A stretch of 64,000 bases of DNA from Coraliomargarita algicola (GTDB taxonomy: Bacteria > Verrucomicrobiota > Verrucomicrobiia > Opitutales > Coraliomargaritaceae). Within the stretch, counting starts at the first letter, position 1, and the number at the start of each line of letters is the position of its first letter. Positions 33,582 through 41,892 of this stretch are shown piece after piece. The notes beneath the pieces are model-generated. The model saw only the letters and a list, made by a program, of their open reading frames with translations. It was not told the DNA's origin and did no database searches. A program made the translations under genes and the position numbers. Location: the NCBI RefSeq assembly GCF_033878955.1, contig NZ_CP138858.1:2589001-2653000 (forward strand), written 5' to 3'.

Positions 33582-34238
33582 CTAATCGCGCGTAATCGCG
33601 TCCATTCGTGGTTTCAACAGTGCAGAAGCCTCCTTGGGATCTTCGCTTAAACCCGAACAAGGGCCCACATCGTCCATCCGTACTTCAATTCGGCTGAAGG
33701 GATAGGGCACATAAAAACGGTCCCAGCTCTTCAAGCGCCAGGCCCCCGAGTAGTTAAAAGACAGCAAGACAATCGGTGCCCCGGTTTTCAGCGCAATTGT
33801 CACCGCGCCCGATTTCATATCGTAGAGCGGACCGCGCGAGCCGTCGGGCGTCAATGCCACATCGTGACCGTTTCGTTGGGCCGCGATGAGATCACGTACT
33901 GCCTGAGGGCCACGCTTATAGCGAGAGCCGCGGACGGGGTGCATGCCGAGTTGTTTAACAAATACGGCGGGCCACGCGCCATCTTTGCTGGCGCTAATCA
34001 AGGTTGCCAAGCGCCGCTGCCGGAAGTAGCGCACATAAAAAAGCGGTGCCGCAAACAGCCGATTATGCCAAAAAATGACAACCGACGGCTCTGGATCGGC
34101 ATCGATAAAGGCCTGCACATCCGCGCCCCAGTGAAAGCGCAAAGTGCGTCCCCAGAGTCGCATCAGCAAGGCGAGCACCGCCAACAGCAGGCGCTCATGC
34201 CACTTTAATTCGGCAGGACTTTGATGGGTGTCAGACAT
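33582..34238 (-). CDS. DUF374 lysophospholipid acyltransferase-family protein
   Basis: About 218 aa from ATG 34238 (another ATG at 34277 adds 13 residues). The DUF374 pattern is clear: VVIFWHNRLFAAPLF (the H-x4 acyltransferase motif I variant), SASKDGAWPAVFVKQLGM, VRGSRYKRGPQAVRDL, ALTPDGSRGPLYDMKSGAVTIALKTGAPIV and FNYSGAWRLKSWDRF. These proteins acylate lipids, possibly lipid A or another envelope lipid. There is one N-terminal hydrophobic segment. It lies 7 bases before purT on the same transcript. Confidence 0.9.
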   Translation of the reverse strand: MSDTHQSPAELKWHERLLLAVLALLMRLWGRTLRFHWGADVQAFIDADPEPSVVIFWHNRLFAAPLFYVRYFRQRRLATLISASKDGAWPAVFVKQLGMHPVRGSRYKRGPQAVRDLIAAQRNGHDVALTPDGSRGPLYDMKSGAVTIALKTGAPIVLLSFNYSGAWRLKSWDRFYVPYPFSRIEVRMDDVGPCSGLSEDPKEASALLKPRMDAITRD

Positions 34239-34340
34239 AATGTAATGGAAAGATGATCGCTTCCAATGCAATGGCAATGCCGTAGCACCACAGGAATTTC
34301 GTTTGCGAAAGAGTATTGAAAGCCCCCCCCCGCTTCTCTG

Positions 34341-35048
34341 TCACTCGGGCTTATAGCGATAGCCGTAACCGTGCACAGTCAGTAGATAGCGCGGCTTCGC
34401 GGGTTCGGGTTCGATCTTGTGCCGTAGCTGCGAAACGTGCTGATCCAAGGTGCGGGTGGTCCCTTGGTAATCGATGCCCCAGGCGGCGTTAAGCAGCTCA
34501 TCGCGACTCAACGCGCGGTCGGCATGCTCGATAAATGCAAGCAACAGCTTATACTCTAACTGAGTCAGCGGAAGCTCTTGATCGCCGCGTAATAATTGAC
34601 GCCGCGCGCGATCGAGCTGGATGTCTCCAAAGTACACCGGACTCTCCGCGCCGCTTTGGTTGGCGCAAGTGCTGTTGGCGGCGCGCCGCAGTGCGGCACT
34701 CACTCGCGCCAGTAACTCACGCACGCCAAAGGGCTTGGTCATATAATCGTCTGCGCCCAGTTCGAGGCCTAGCACTTTATCGATCTCTTCACTCTTGGCG
34801 CTGAGCATAATGATGGGCAGGGCCGCGTCACTTTTGCGAATTGCGCGACAGACGTCGTAACCACTCAAGCGAGGCATCATAATGTCGAGAATCGCCAGAT
34901 CGGGACTGGTAGATTCAAAGAGCGCGAGCGCTTCTTCGCCCTGAGTCGCGACAGCCACACGATAGCCCTCGCTTTCTAAAAGATCGACTAAAACCAGGCG
35001 AATGCTCGCGTCGTCTTCGGCAATGAGTATCTGTTTGGGATCAGCCAT
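34341..35048 (-). CDS. OmpR/PhoB-family response regulator
   Basis: About 235 aa from ATG 35048; the frame runs open 35 codons upstream inside the kinase gene, but homology starts at MADPKQILIAEDD. Receiver: Asp55 in LAILDIMMPR, Lys in DYMTKPFG. The C-terminal winged helix has LPLTQLEYKLLLAFIEH, LSRDELLNAAWG, TRTLDQHVSQLRHKIE and LTVHGYGYRY. It overlaps the kinase stop by 8 bases, so the pair is translationally coupled. Targets are unknown. Confidence 0.95.
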   Translation of the reverse strand: MADPKQILIAEDDASIRLVLVDLLESEGYRVAVATQGEEALALFESTSPDLAILDIMMPRLSGYDVCRAIRKSDAALPIIMLSAKSEEIDKVLGLELGADDYMTKPFGVRELLARVSAALRRAANSTCANQSGAESPVYFGDIQLDRARRQLLRGDQELPLTQLEYKLLLAFIEHADRALSRDELLNAAWGIDYQGTTRTLDQHVSQLRHKIEPEPAKPRYLLTVHGYGYRYKPE

Positions 35049-36987
35049 GGACTTGTAAAATAAAGGAACAACCGCTGGGGTGATTTGATTCGAGCTTGAG
35101 CGTGCCGCCCATTTCCTCGGCCAATCGCGCCGCGATACTGAGGCCGAGCCCACAGCCGGGGCGTTCTGCAGTCAAACGATCATCCGATCGATGAAAGGCG
35201 TTAAAGACTTGTTTGCGCTCGGCGGCCGGGATGCCGGCTCCGTAATCAGTGACGCGCAAGCACCAGCCGGAGCTCTCACGCGTGAGCACCACCTCCGCGC
35301 GCTCGCCGGAGGAGGCATATTTAGCCGCATTATCGAGCAAGTTAAGCAGTATTTGCTCCAATGCATCGCGGTCGACATGGGCTTCCAACATCTCATCCGG
35401 CGTCGCGACCGTGATACTTAAGCCGTCCGCTTGCAGGCGATCGACCTGAGCCGCAACAATTTCTCGAACGGCACTGCTCAACTCAATCGCCGCAACCTGG
35501 CCGCGATGTTGGCCGCGTTCCAGCCGACTGAAATCGAGCACGTTATTTACCAGACGCGTGAGCCGCTGCGTTTCGTTGACCATATTTTGCAAATACGCGC
35601 GTTGCTTGTCGGGATCTTTGACACGTCCAGCGTGCAACATATCGGCAAACAAGCGAATGCTGGTCAGCGGCGTTTTCAGCTCGTGCGATACATTCGCCAC
35701 AAAGGTGGTCTTACGCTCAGCATCGCGGGCATCGCGACGCGCTTGCCAAATCAAGAGCGTCGAGCCGAGCAAGATCGCCGCACTCAGCCCCACGATAAAG
35801 AGCCCCCCCACCAACCGAAAGCTACTGCCAAAGGTATTCGCGCCATTGGCACGAAAGGTCTCGATTCGCCACTGCGGCAGCGCACTGCCCACTGCGAGAG
35901 TCAGCTCTGGCACCAACGATACTTCGCGGCTACTATAGCGCGGCGCATAATCTCCCGCGACCACATGCCCCTGCGCATCCACTAGGCGAAAACGCAGCCC
36001 CTCGTTTTGCGATAGGCTGATCGCTTTGGAAAGCTCGGCGACAATGGCCTCCCGGTTTAGCCAGACGCCAATATAGTTCTCACGATCCGGCAAGCCACTC
36101 CACGCCATCCACGCTTCAGTCCCGCCGACCATGGAACTCACCCACGCTTGACGCATCGGTGCGCGTGCGTCAGCGCCATCCTCCCGCGAACTCAGCTCGG
36201 GAGCGCGGTCCGCCAGTTGCTGCGCAGCACCTGAGCGCTGCCGCGCTGGCGAAGCTGGCATAGGCAACTCCGCGAAGTCTGCCACATCCGCCTTCGATTC
36301 GGCTTCGTCCTCTGCCAAGGAACTAAAAATACTGCTAAGCCCCACCCGATTATCGACGTTGACCTTACGCACCGCAGCACGTTGCTCTTTCAAAGCTATA
36401 TTCTGCGAAACAACCTTCTGCTGCACCGCAGGCACTTCTATTTCATCTCCAGCGCTTGCGTAGGCAGCATCCATTTCCATCGCAGCTGCAGGGGCCGCCG
36501 CATAGGCATCGCTTGGCGCACTGGACGTACGCGCGGCAACTGGGGCCGCCTGCACCACATCCTCCGGCAACAAACGCTCGTCCTCAAAATCAGGCAAAGT
36601 CCAGGGAAATTCACCGTCCCCCGCCCGAAGCGAGCTTGGCGACGGCAATTGCCCGCGCTCACCGAACCAAGCCGTCACCGCGTCCGAGCCGCGAAAGTAA
36701 AAGCCTGCCGCGATATAAGGATTGCCCTCAACCAACTCGGCCAGCGCGATGCGCGGCTCCGGCACCGTCCGCACGGCGACCAACCCCTCGCGGACCCCGT
36801 CGCGCAGCTCGCCCATTAATAAATCGATACTTTCGGCGACCGATGCCGTCCGGTTGGCCAAAGTGCCGGCGGCCAAAGCCTCCACCCGATCGGCTTCGCG
36901 CCCCAGCAACCACCACGCGGCCGCAGCCATCGCCAGCGTGGCTCCGAAGAGGAGGCACCAGGCAAATATGACAGGACGGAAGCGCAT
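35041..36987 (-). CDS. Membrane sensor histidine kinase with long Ala-rich periplasmic region
   Basis: 648 aa. There are membrane segments at residues about 8-28 and 391-413 and a ~360-residue periplasmic part between them. That part includes an Ala/Glu/Asp-rich low-complexity stretch (about 140-270). Cytoplasmic: HisKA with His435 in NVSHELKTPLTSIRLFADML, N box LLNLLDNAAKYASSG, DYGAGIPAAERKQVF and GCGLGLSIAARLAEEMGG. It should phosphorylate the regulator overlapping its 3' end. The signal is unknown. Confidence 0.94.
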   Translation of the reverse strand: MRFRPVIFAWCLLFGATLAMAAAAWWLLGREADRVEALAAGTLANRTASVAESIDLLMGELRDGVREGLVAVRTVPEPRIALAELVEGNPYIAAGFYFRGSDAVTAWFGERGQLPSPSSLRAGDGEFPWTLPDFEDERLLPEDVVQAAPVAARTSSAPSDAYAAAPAAAMEMDAAYASAGDEIEVPAVQQKVVSQNIALKEQRAAVRKVNVDNRVGLSSIFSSLAEDEAESKADVADFAELPMPASPARQRSGAAQQLADRAPELSSREDGADARAPMRQAWVSSMVGGTEAWMAWSGLPDRENYIGVWLNREAIVAELSKAISLSQNEGLRFRLVDAQGHVVAGDYAPRYSSREVSLVPELTLAVGSALPQWRIETFRANGANTFGSSFRLVGGLFIVGLSAAILLGSTLLIWQARRDARDAERKTTFVANVSHELKTPLTSIRLFADMLHAGRVKDPDKQRAYLQNMVNETQRLTRLVNNVLDFSRLERGQHRGQVAAIELSSAVREIVAAQVDRLQADGLSITVATPDEMLEAHVDRDALEQILLNLLDNAAKYASSGERAEVVLTRESSGWCLRVTDYGAGIPAAERKQVFNAFHRSDDRLTAERPGCGLGLSIAARLAEEMGGTLKLESNHPSGCSFILQVHG

Positions 36988-37013
36988 AGGAGGAAGAATT
37001 GGAGATTGAAATC

Positions 37014-37114
37014 GTAGGGGCGCGACTTGTCACGCCCGCAGTTCGCTCACAACGGCTTCGCCGTCGTGCTACAGTGTTCACATGCAATGGCATTGTGACA
37101 AGTCAGGCCCCTAC
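37014..37114. repeat. Cluster of three GTAG-headed REP-like elements
   Basis: Element 1 starts GTAG at 37014 and folds GGGCG...CGCCC (about 37018-37036). Element 2, minus strand, starts GTAG at 37072 and folds CGGC-GAA-GCCG; it matches the 2170 element including the GAGCGA tail. Element 3, minus strand, starts GTAGGGGC at 37114 and shares ACTTGTCAC with element 1. The set lies between the VWA gene and the kinase. Confidence 0.65.
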
Positions 37115-37122
37115 ATAAAACA

Positions 37123-38469
37123 CTACTGCACCGACTGCTGGTTACGCGACTGGTAACTATCGGCACGAAAGCTCTTACGCTTTTCATTCGACAAGCCCTT
37201 CGTTTGCACCTGATCGGCTTCTTGCTCCAACACAGCACTCGGCGCAGCGAGCACCTCATCGCCGAGGAAACCATAATCAGCTGAAATCTGACCGACCACA
37301 CTGCGCAGGCGATTGGCCGCCTCGTCGCGATCCCCGGCATCGGCGTATGTAATGGCAGCTTCCTTGGCCTCCGCCACCCGATTATCCACCACATTTTGCG
37401 CAATGTCCTTGCGCGCAGCAGCCACCACTTGCTCCACCTCATCCGTGTAACGAATCGGAACCGACACTTGCTGTGTGCGCATATGCGACTCACCCACCGC
37501 GTTATAATTGACTTCGACTTCGATCAAGTCCTCCACAGCGCCCACCACACCTTTGGGCACACGCATTTCGACCAGCGCCAGTTTTTCCAGACCGCTATAG
37601 ACCTGCGGCATGCGGAAGCGCGCGCTGCCATCGTTGAGCTCGGCTTCGCGCCCAAGACTCTTGATAATGCGCGCCCCTCCACGCGGACGCACAATGATTT
37701 CGATATTGGTGGCCGCAACATTGAGCGCATCGCCCAGCTCTCCCGCAAAAATCCGCGGCAGATCGTCGGCATTTTCGACAAAATACGTATTCCCCTGCCC
37801 GGCGTCGGCCAAAGTCGTCATGATATCTTCATTAAAGCCCAGACCGAGACCAATGGTGCTGATCACCATGTCCTCACCGGCCAGCGCACGCCCCAGAGCA
37901 CGAAAATCTGCCACCTGCGAAGGACCACGATTGGCCAAACCGTCCGAGAGCAAAATCATACGATTAATGTAGCCGTCCTCGCGATGACGCCGCAGCTCTG
38001 CAGCTGCTTGGCTCAGCCCTGCGTAAATCGCAGTATTGCCCCGCGCCGTAACTTGACGCAGCGCACGCTTCATCGCCCGAAGTCCCGCCGGGGTAACATG
38101 CTGCGACGACACCAAGGTTTCGACATCGTGATCGTAGATAATCACCGAAACCCGGTCACGCGGCCCCAGTCGTCCAACGGCGACTTCTGCAGCTTGAATC
38201 GCTTGTTCAATTTTCTCACCACTCATCGAGCCGGACCGGTCCAGCACCAAGCTTAAATTCACAGGCGGACGCTCTCGATCGTTCGGCAAATCAGAAGGTA
38301 GAATTTTAATTTGCACCACCACGTCCTCTGCCTGATTCGCAGGCACCACTGGACGATCCAGCGCCGCATCGACCTGCAGAACTTCAGCGGTGCGAATGAT
38401 ATCGGCTTGGGCGGTCAGCCCGCAGACGAGCGCCAAGGTGAGTAAAACTTTAGGAATTCGATTTTTCAT
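37123..38469 (-). CDS. Exported von Willebrand factor A (VWA) domain protein
   Basis: About 448 aa from ATG 38469 (an ATG at 38541 adds 24 residues before the signal peptide). The signal peptide is MKNRIPKVLLTLALVCGLTA. The VWA domain (about 75-260) has a complete metal-binding site: DRSGSMS, the Thr in ARGNTAIYAGL and the Asp in LLSDGLANRG. A C-terminal region about 265-400 has beta strands typical of VWA proteins of this group. It probably mediates adhesion or complex assembly in the envelope. It lies 135 bases upstream of the sensor kinase gene on the same strand. Confidence 0.9.
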   Translation of the reverse strand: MKNRIPKVLLTLALVCGLTAQADIIRTAEVLQVDAALDRPVVPANQAEDVVVQIKILPSDLPNDRERPPVNLSLVLDRSGSMSGEKIEQAIQAAEVAVGRLGPRDRVSVIIYDHDVETLVSSQHVTPAGLRAMKRALRQVTARGNTAIYAGLSQAAAELRRHREDGYINRMILLSDGLANRGPSQVADFRALGRALAGEDMVISTIGLGLGFNEDIMTTLADAGQGNTYFVENADDLPRIFAGELGDALNVAATNIEIIVRPRGGARIIKSLGREAELNDGSARFRMPQVYSGLEKLALVEMRVPKGVVGAVEDLIEVEVNYNAVGESHMRTQQVSVPIRYTDEVEQVVAAARKDIAQNVVDNRVAEAKEAAITYADAGDRDEAANRLRSVVGQISADYGFLGDEVLAAPSAVLEQEADQVQTKGLSNEKRKSFRADSYQSRNQQSVQ

Positions 38470-38577
38470 AATATTGATCTGTTTTGAGAGAATGCGTGAT
38501 TGCCCCCACAGAATATCGAATCGCCGCTCAAATGTCGTCATGCCCCCGTAAAAGGATTGTCAGGATTTTGTCATGGA

Positions 38578-38618
38578 GTTGGAGTTCCGCCTTTAGGCCC
38601 AATGCCTTTAAGGATTGG
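38578..38618 (+). repeat. Left terminal inverted repeat of the IS4-family element
   Basis: It begins GTTGGAGTTCCGCC and ends AAGGATTGG. It matches the right end at 40049-40088 on the opposite strand apart from one extra C and one C/T change. Confidence 0.88.
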
Positions 38619-38679
38619 ATTTTAGTTAGCGCAATCATTTAAGACTCGTACTTTTAGTACGATTGCTTCTTTTGTATGA

Positions 38680-40059
38680 ATGAGCGCATCCACCTCCTTG
38701 TGTTTCCCGTTGTTTTCTAATTTTCCAGCTGCCTTTGAGGAGCTATTTAGCCGTGAGAGTTGCGCTCTGATTTTCGCGCAGCACGGTCCTCGCGGTGGTG
38801 GCCAAGCCAAGTTAAATGGCTGGGAATGGTTGATGTCCAGGGTCTACCATGAGTTGGCACGTTCGGGTACTTTCTCGTCTAATACCAAGGCGGTATCCGG
38901 AGTGCGCATCTCGGACAGCGCGCTCAGCCAGCGGGCCTTGTCGATTGGCGAGAAGCTGATCGAAGAGATACTGCCTATCGCGCTACGTCCGTTAGCCGAC
39001 CGTGAGCGAGATGTGCAGGCCTTTTATCATGCATATCGGTTGGTGGCCATCGACGGGACTCGTTTCAATTTACGTAATACCGGAACCATTAATGAACAGG
39101 CTTCAAAAGTGGCTTGCAACCGCGGTAGCGGTGAACCTGCTTTCGCGCATTTGCTGGCAGTTGTCCTGGTGGAATTGGGTATGCACCAACCTTTGGGCAC
39201 CCGTTTAGGCTGGCAAGGCGAGGGCGAGTTGACACTCGCGCGGCAACTGTTTGCGGCGCAGGATCTGCCCGAGCGCAGTCTGCTTTTAGCCGACCGACTG
39301 TTCGGTTATCCTTCGCTGATCTGGGGACTCTGGTCAATGCTCCGGCGCACACACAGTTACGTTCTGGTTCGAATAAAGTCTAATCTCAAAGCCAAGCGCA
39401 CGCGGCAACTCGCGGATGGTTCATGGCTAGTCGAAGTCAAAGCGGTTGATCCATCCACACGCAAGAAGGTGGGGGTACTCGAACTACGTGAGATCTATGG
39501 TCGAGTCTGCTATGAAGACCAGAATGGTCACCGTTCGTGTCTTCAAATACGCTTGTGGACGAGTCTGCTCGATGACACCACCAGCCCAGCCACAGAACTG
39601 ATCGCCCTTTACGCCGCACGCTGGGAGGAAGAGTTATTCTTCCGAGAACTCAAAAGCCACCTGCACGCCCGCGGAGAACTACTTGACGCACTCACTCCGC
39701 AAACCGCAGCCCAAGAAGTGCTCGCGATGCTCTTAGCGGCCGCGCTGATCGCCAAGCAGCGCCAAAGCGTCGCTTCTGCCGCAGGCGTTGAGCCCTTGCG
39801 CATCAGCTTTGCCAAGGTTTTGCACAAGACAGCCGCACTGTGCGAGCTACTGCAAGTCGGTGCAGACTTGATCACCCCGCAAGCGCTGGCTCAGTGGATA
39901 CAGCGACTCTTAGATGATCTTATATATGATGCCGTTATTAAAAAACGAAGACCTAGAACTTGCCCCAGAACCCTACGACAACCCACAAAAGACTGGCCAA
40001 AAACTAAAGTTGCCCAGTCAAAACGAGTTGTTAAAACTATAGAAGTCACCAATCCTTAA
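38680..40059 (+). CDS. IS4-family transposase
   Basis: 459 aa, intact. The DDE catalytic residues are visible: first Asp in VAIDGTRFNL, second Asp in LLLADRLFGYPS, and Glu within the IS4 Y-x2-R-x3-E-x6-K signature YAARWEEELFFRELK. The N-terminal part is helical (LNGWEWLMSRVYHELARSGT). It catalyses cut-and-paste movement of the element. The ATG lies 61 bases inside the left repeat, and the TAA (40057-40059) lies inside the right repeat. Confidence 0.95.
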   Translation: MSASTSLCFPLFSNFPAAFEELFSRESCALIFAQHGPRGGGQAKLNGWEWLMSRVYHELARSGTFSSNTKAVSGVRISDSALSQRALSIGEKLIEEILPIALRPLADRERDVQAFYHAYRLVAIDGTRFNLRNTGTINEQASKVACNRGSGEPAFAHLLAVVLVELGMHQPLGTRLGWQGEGELTLARQLFAAQDLPERSLLLADRLFGYPSLIWGLWSMLRRTHSYVLVRIKSNLKAKRTRQLADGSWLVEVKAVDPSTRKKVGVLELREIYGRVCYEDQNGHRSCLQIRLWTSLLDDTTSPATELIALYAARWEEELFFRELKSHLHARGELLDALTPQTAAQEVLAMLLAAALIAKQRQSVASAAGVEPLRISFAKVLHKTAALCELLQVGADLITPQALAQWIQRLLDDLIYDAVIKKRRPRTCPRTLRQPTKDWPKTKVAQSKRVVKTIEVTNP

Positions 40060-40088
40060 AGACATTGGCCTAAAGGCGGAACTCCAAC
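40049..40088 (-). repeat. Right terminal inverted repeat of the IS4-family element
   Basis: The minus-strand reading repeats the left end. It contains the transposase stop codon. Confidence 0.88.
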
Positions 40089-40151
40089 CTGATCAAACGG
40101 CTGCCCATTCAACTTGACCCCTCACACGCAAACACCATCTTTGGACCGCTT

Positions 40152-41690
40152 ATGACAGCTCCAGCATCCAATGACGCACTTATGGAAGATATCGTCGGCC
40201 TCTGCAAACGCCGCGGTTTTATCTTCGCATCTTCTGAAATTTACGGTGGCTATAATGGCTTCTACGATTACGGCCCACTCGGTGTCGAGTTACGTAACAA
40301 CATCAAGCAAGCTTGGTGGCGCGACATGGTGCAACGCCGCGATGATATCGAAGGCTTGGACTCGACCATCATCATGCACCCCGACATCTGGAAGGCCTCC
40401 GGACATATCGACAGCTTTTCCGACCCATTGGTCGACTGTAAAGAATCGAAGCGTCGCTACCGCGCCGACCAACTGTTCTTCGCGCCCGTCATTCTGGACG
40501 GCGAAAACGTCGGCTATGTCGCATTTGTAGAAGGCACCGATAGCGCCAGCATCATCAAACGCGCCAAAAAGCTACGCGACAATCTCGACAAAAAGCAGTC
40601 GAAGCTCGACGAAGCCGCGCTCAGCAGCGACCACACGGAATTTACCGAGGCCACAGATGCACAGCGCGAACTGACGCTCGCGCCAGACGCCAACAAGGTC
40701 GGCACGCTAACAGCACCGCGCGCATTTAAGCTAATGTTTGAGACCAAGGTGGGCCCACTCGCCGACGACTCTGCGGTCGCCTATCTGCGCCCGGAAACTG
40801 CACAGGGCATCTTTGCCAATTACAAGAACATCGTCGACACCGGCCGCGTAAAGATTCCTTTCGGCATCGCGCAAATCGGCAAGGCTTTCCGCAACGAGAT
40901 CACACCGCGTAACTTCATCTTCCGCTCGCGCGAGTTCGAACAAATGGAGATCGAATACTTCATCGCGCCCGACGCCGACTGGAAGGCGCTCCACCGCGAG
41001 TGGATCGACACCTGCACCGACTGGCTGGTCTCAATCGGCCTGTCCCGCGAAGGCATCACCGAGGACATCCACCCAACCGAGAAGCTCGCCTTCTACTCAC
41101 AGGCCACAACCGACCTCATGTATCAGTTTCCCCACGGCGAACAAGAGCTCTGGGGTATCGCCTGCCGTAGTGACTACGATCTACAACAGCATCAGAAGCA
41201 CTCTGGCAAATCCATGGAGATCTTCGACGAGACCTCCAAGACCAAGTATGTGCCCCACGTCATCGAACCTTCGCTCGGCGTCGACCGCACACTGCTGGCC
41301 GTGTTGACAGCTGCTTACACCGAAGACGAAGTGCCCAACGACAAGGGCAAAGTCGAAAAGCGCACTGTAATGAAGTTCAGCCCGAAGATTGCCCCTGTCA
41401 AAGCCGCCGTCTTCCCGCTACTCAAGAATAAGCCCGAACTGGTGGAAGTCGCCCAGAAGCTCTACAAGAAATTACAACGCCGCTGGAACGTCTTCTACGA
41501 CGCCTCCGGCGCGATCGGTCGTCGCTACCGTCGTCAAGACGAGATCGGCACCCCCTTCGGCATCACCATCGACTTCGACACCATCGAAAAAGACGGCACC
41601 GTCACGCTACGCGATCGCGACACCTGCGAACAACGCCGCGTAACCGAAGCCGAGCTGTTCGAATTCCTGGAAGAACAAATCGACGGCTAG
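40152..41690 (+). CDS. glyS: Glycyl-tRNA synthetase, single-chain (alpha2) type
   Basis: 512-aa class II synthetase charging tRNA-Gly. It is the archaeal/eukaryotic/Gram-positive alpha2 form, not the alpha2beta2 form. Motifs: CKRRGFIFASSEIYGGYNGFYDYGPLG, WKASGHIDSFSDPLVDCK, AYLRPETAQGIFANYKNI, motif 2 FRNEITPRNFIFRSREFEQME, motif 3 PHVIEPSLGVDRTLLAVL. The anticodon domain has GAIGRRYRRQDEIGTPFGITIDFDT. It is followed by a strong terminator. The IS element sits 63 bases upstream and may have displaced its promoter. Confidence 0.97.
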   Translation: MTAPASNDALMEDIVGLCKRRGFIFASSEIYGGYNGFYDYGPLGVELRNNIKQAWWRDMVQRRDDIEGLDSTIIMHPDIWKASGHIDSFSDPLVDCKESKRRYRADQLFFAPVILDGENVGYVAFVEGTDSASIIKRAKKLRDNLDKKQSKLDEAALSSDHTEFTEATDAQRELTLAPDANKVGTLTAPRAFKLMFETKVGPLADDSAVAYLRPETAQGIFANYKNIVDTGRVKIPFGIAQIGKAFRNEITPRNFIFRSREFEQMEIEYFIAPDADWKALHREWIDTCTDWLVSIGLSREGITEDIHPTEKLAFYSQATTDLMYQFPHGEQELWGIACRSDYDLQQHQKHSGKSMEIFDETSKTKYVPHVIEPSLGVDRTLLAVLTAAYTEDEVPNDKGKVEKRTVMKFSPKIAPVKAAVFPLLKNKPELVEVAQKLYKKLQRRWNVFYDASGAIGRRYRRQDEIGTPFGITIDFDTIEKDGTVTLRDRDTCEQRRVTEAELFEFLEEQIDG

Positions 41691-41713
41691 AACCGGCTCG
41701 AGAATCAATTTTC

Positions 41714-41749
41714 AAAATCCCACAGCCGTAAAGACTGTGGGATTTTTTT
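41714..41749 (+). terminator. Rho-independent terminator of glyS
   Basis: The stem AAAATCCCACAG / CTGTGGGATTTT (41714-41725 with 41735-41746) runs into seven Ts, 24 bases past the glyS stop. Confidence 0.93.
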
Positions 41750-41775
41750 GTCCATAAGTGTATATAAGCCGGGAA

Positions 41776-41812
41776 GACCTCCGACCTCCGACCTCTGACC
41801 TCTGACCTCTGA
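41776..41812. repeat. Tandem heptamer array GACCTCY
   Basis: Five consecutive heptamers (GACCTCC twice, GACCTCT three times) run from 41776 to 41810, between glyS and the convergent DUF2126 gene. The same heptamer (AGAGGTC on the other strand) recurs at 45791. Confidence 0.85.
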
Positions 41813-41892
41813 AATAAGCTTAAGCGAACAATCATTCTGCAGAAAAAATCCCACAAGATTTGAAGCCCCGACGAATCAGATGCACGCGAGGC

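Larger units (their letters stand above)
38578..40088 (+). mobile_element. Complete IS4-family insertion sequence
   Basis: About 1.5 kb bounded by imperfect inverted repeats of ~40 bases: 38578-38618 and 40049-40088. Both start GTTGGAGTTCCGCCTTTAGG (right end read on the minus strand) and end near AAGGATTGG, with one indel and one mismatch. It carries one intact transposase gene whose stop lies inside the right repeat. A hairpin TCGTAC-TTTTA-GTACGA (38646-38662) lies before the gene and may block read-through from outside. I do not see a clear target duplication. Confidence 0.9.

Noticed and set aside
37396..38256. 286-aa plus-strand frame antisense to the VWA gene
   Set aside because: No domain is visible; the VWA metal site and signal peptide on the minus strand are clear.
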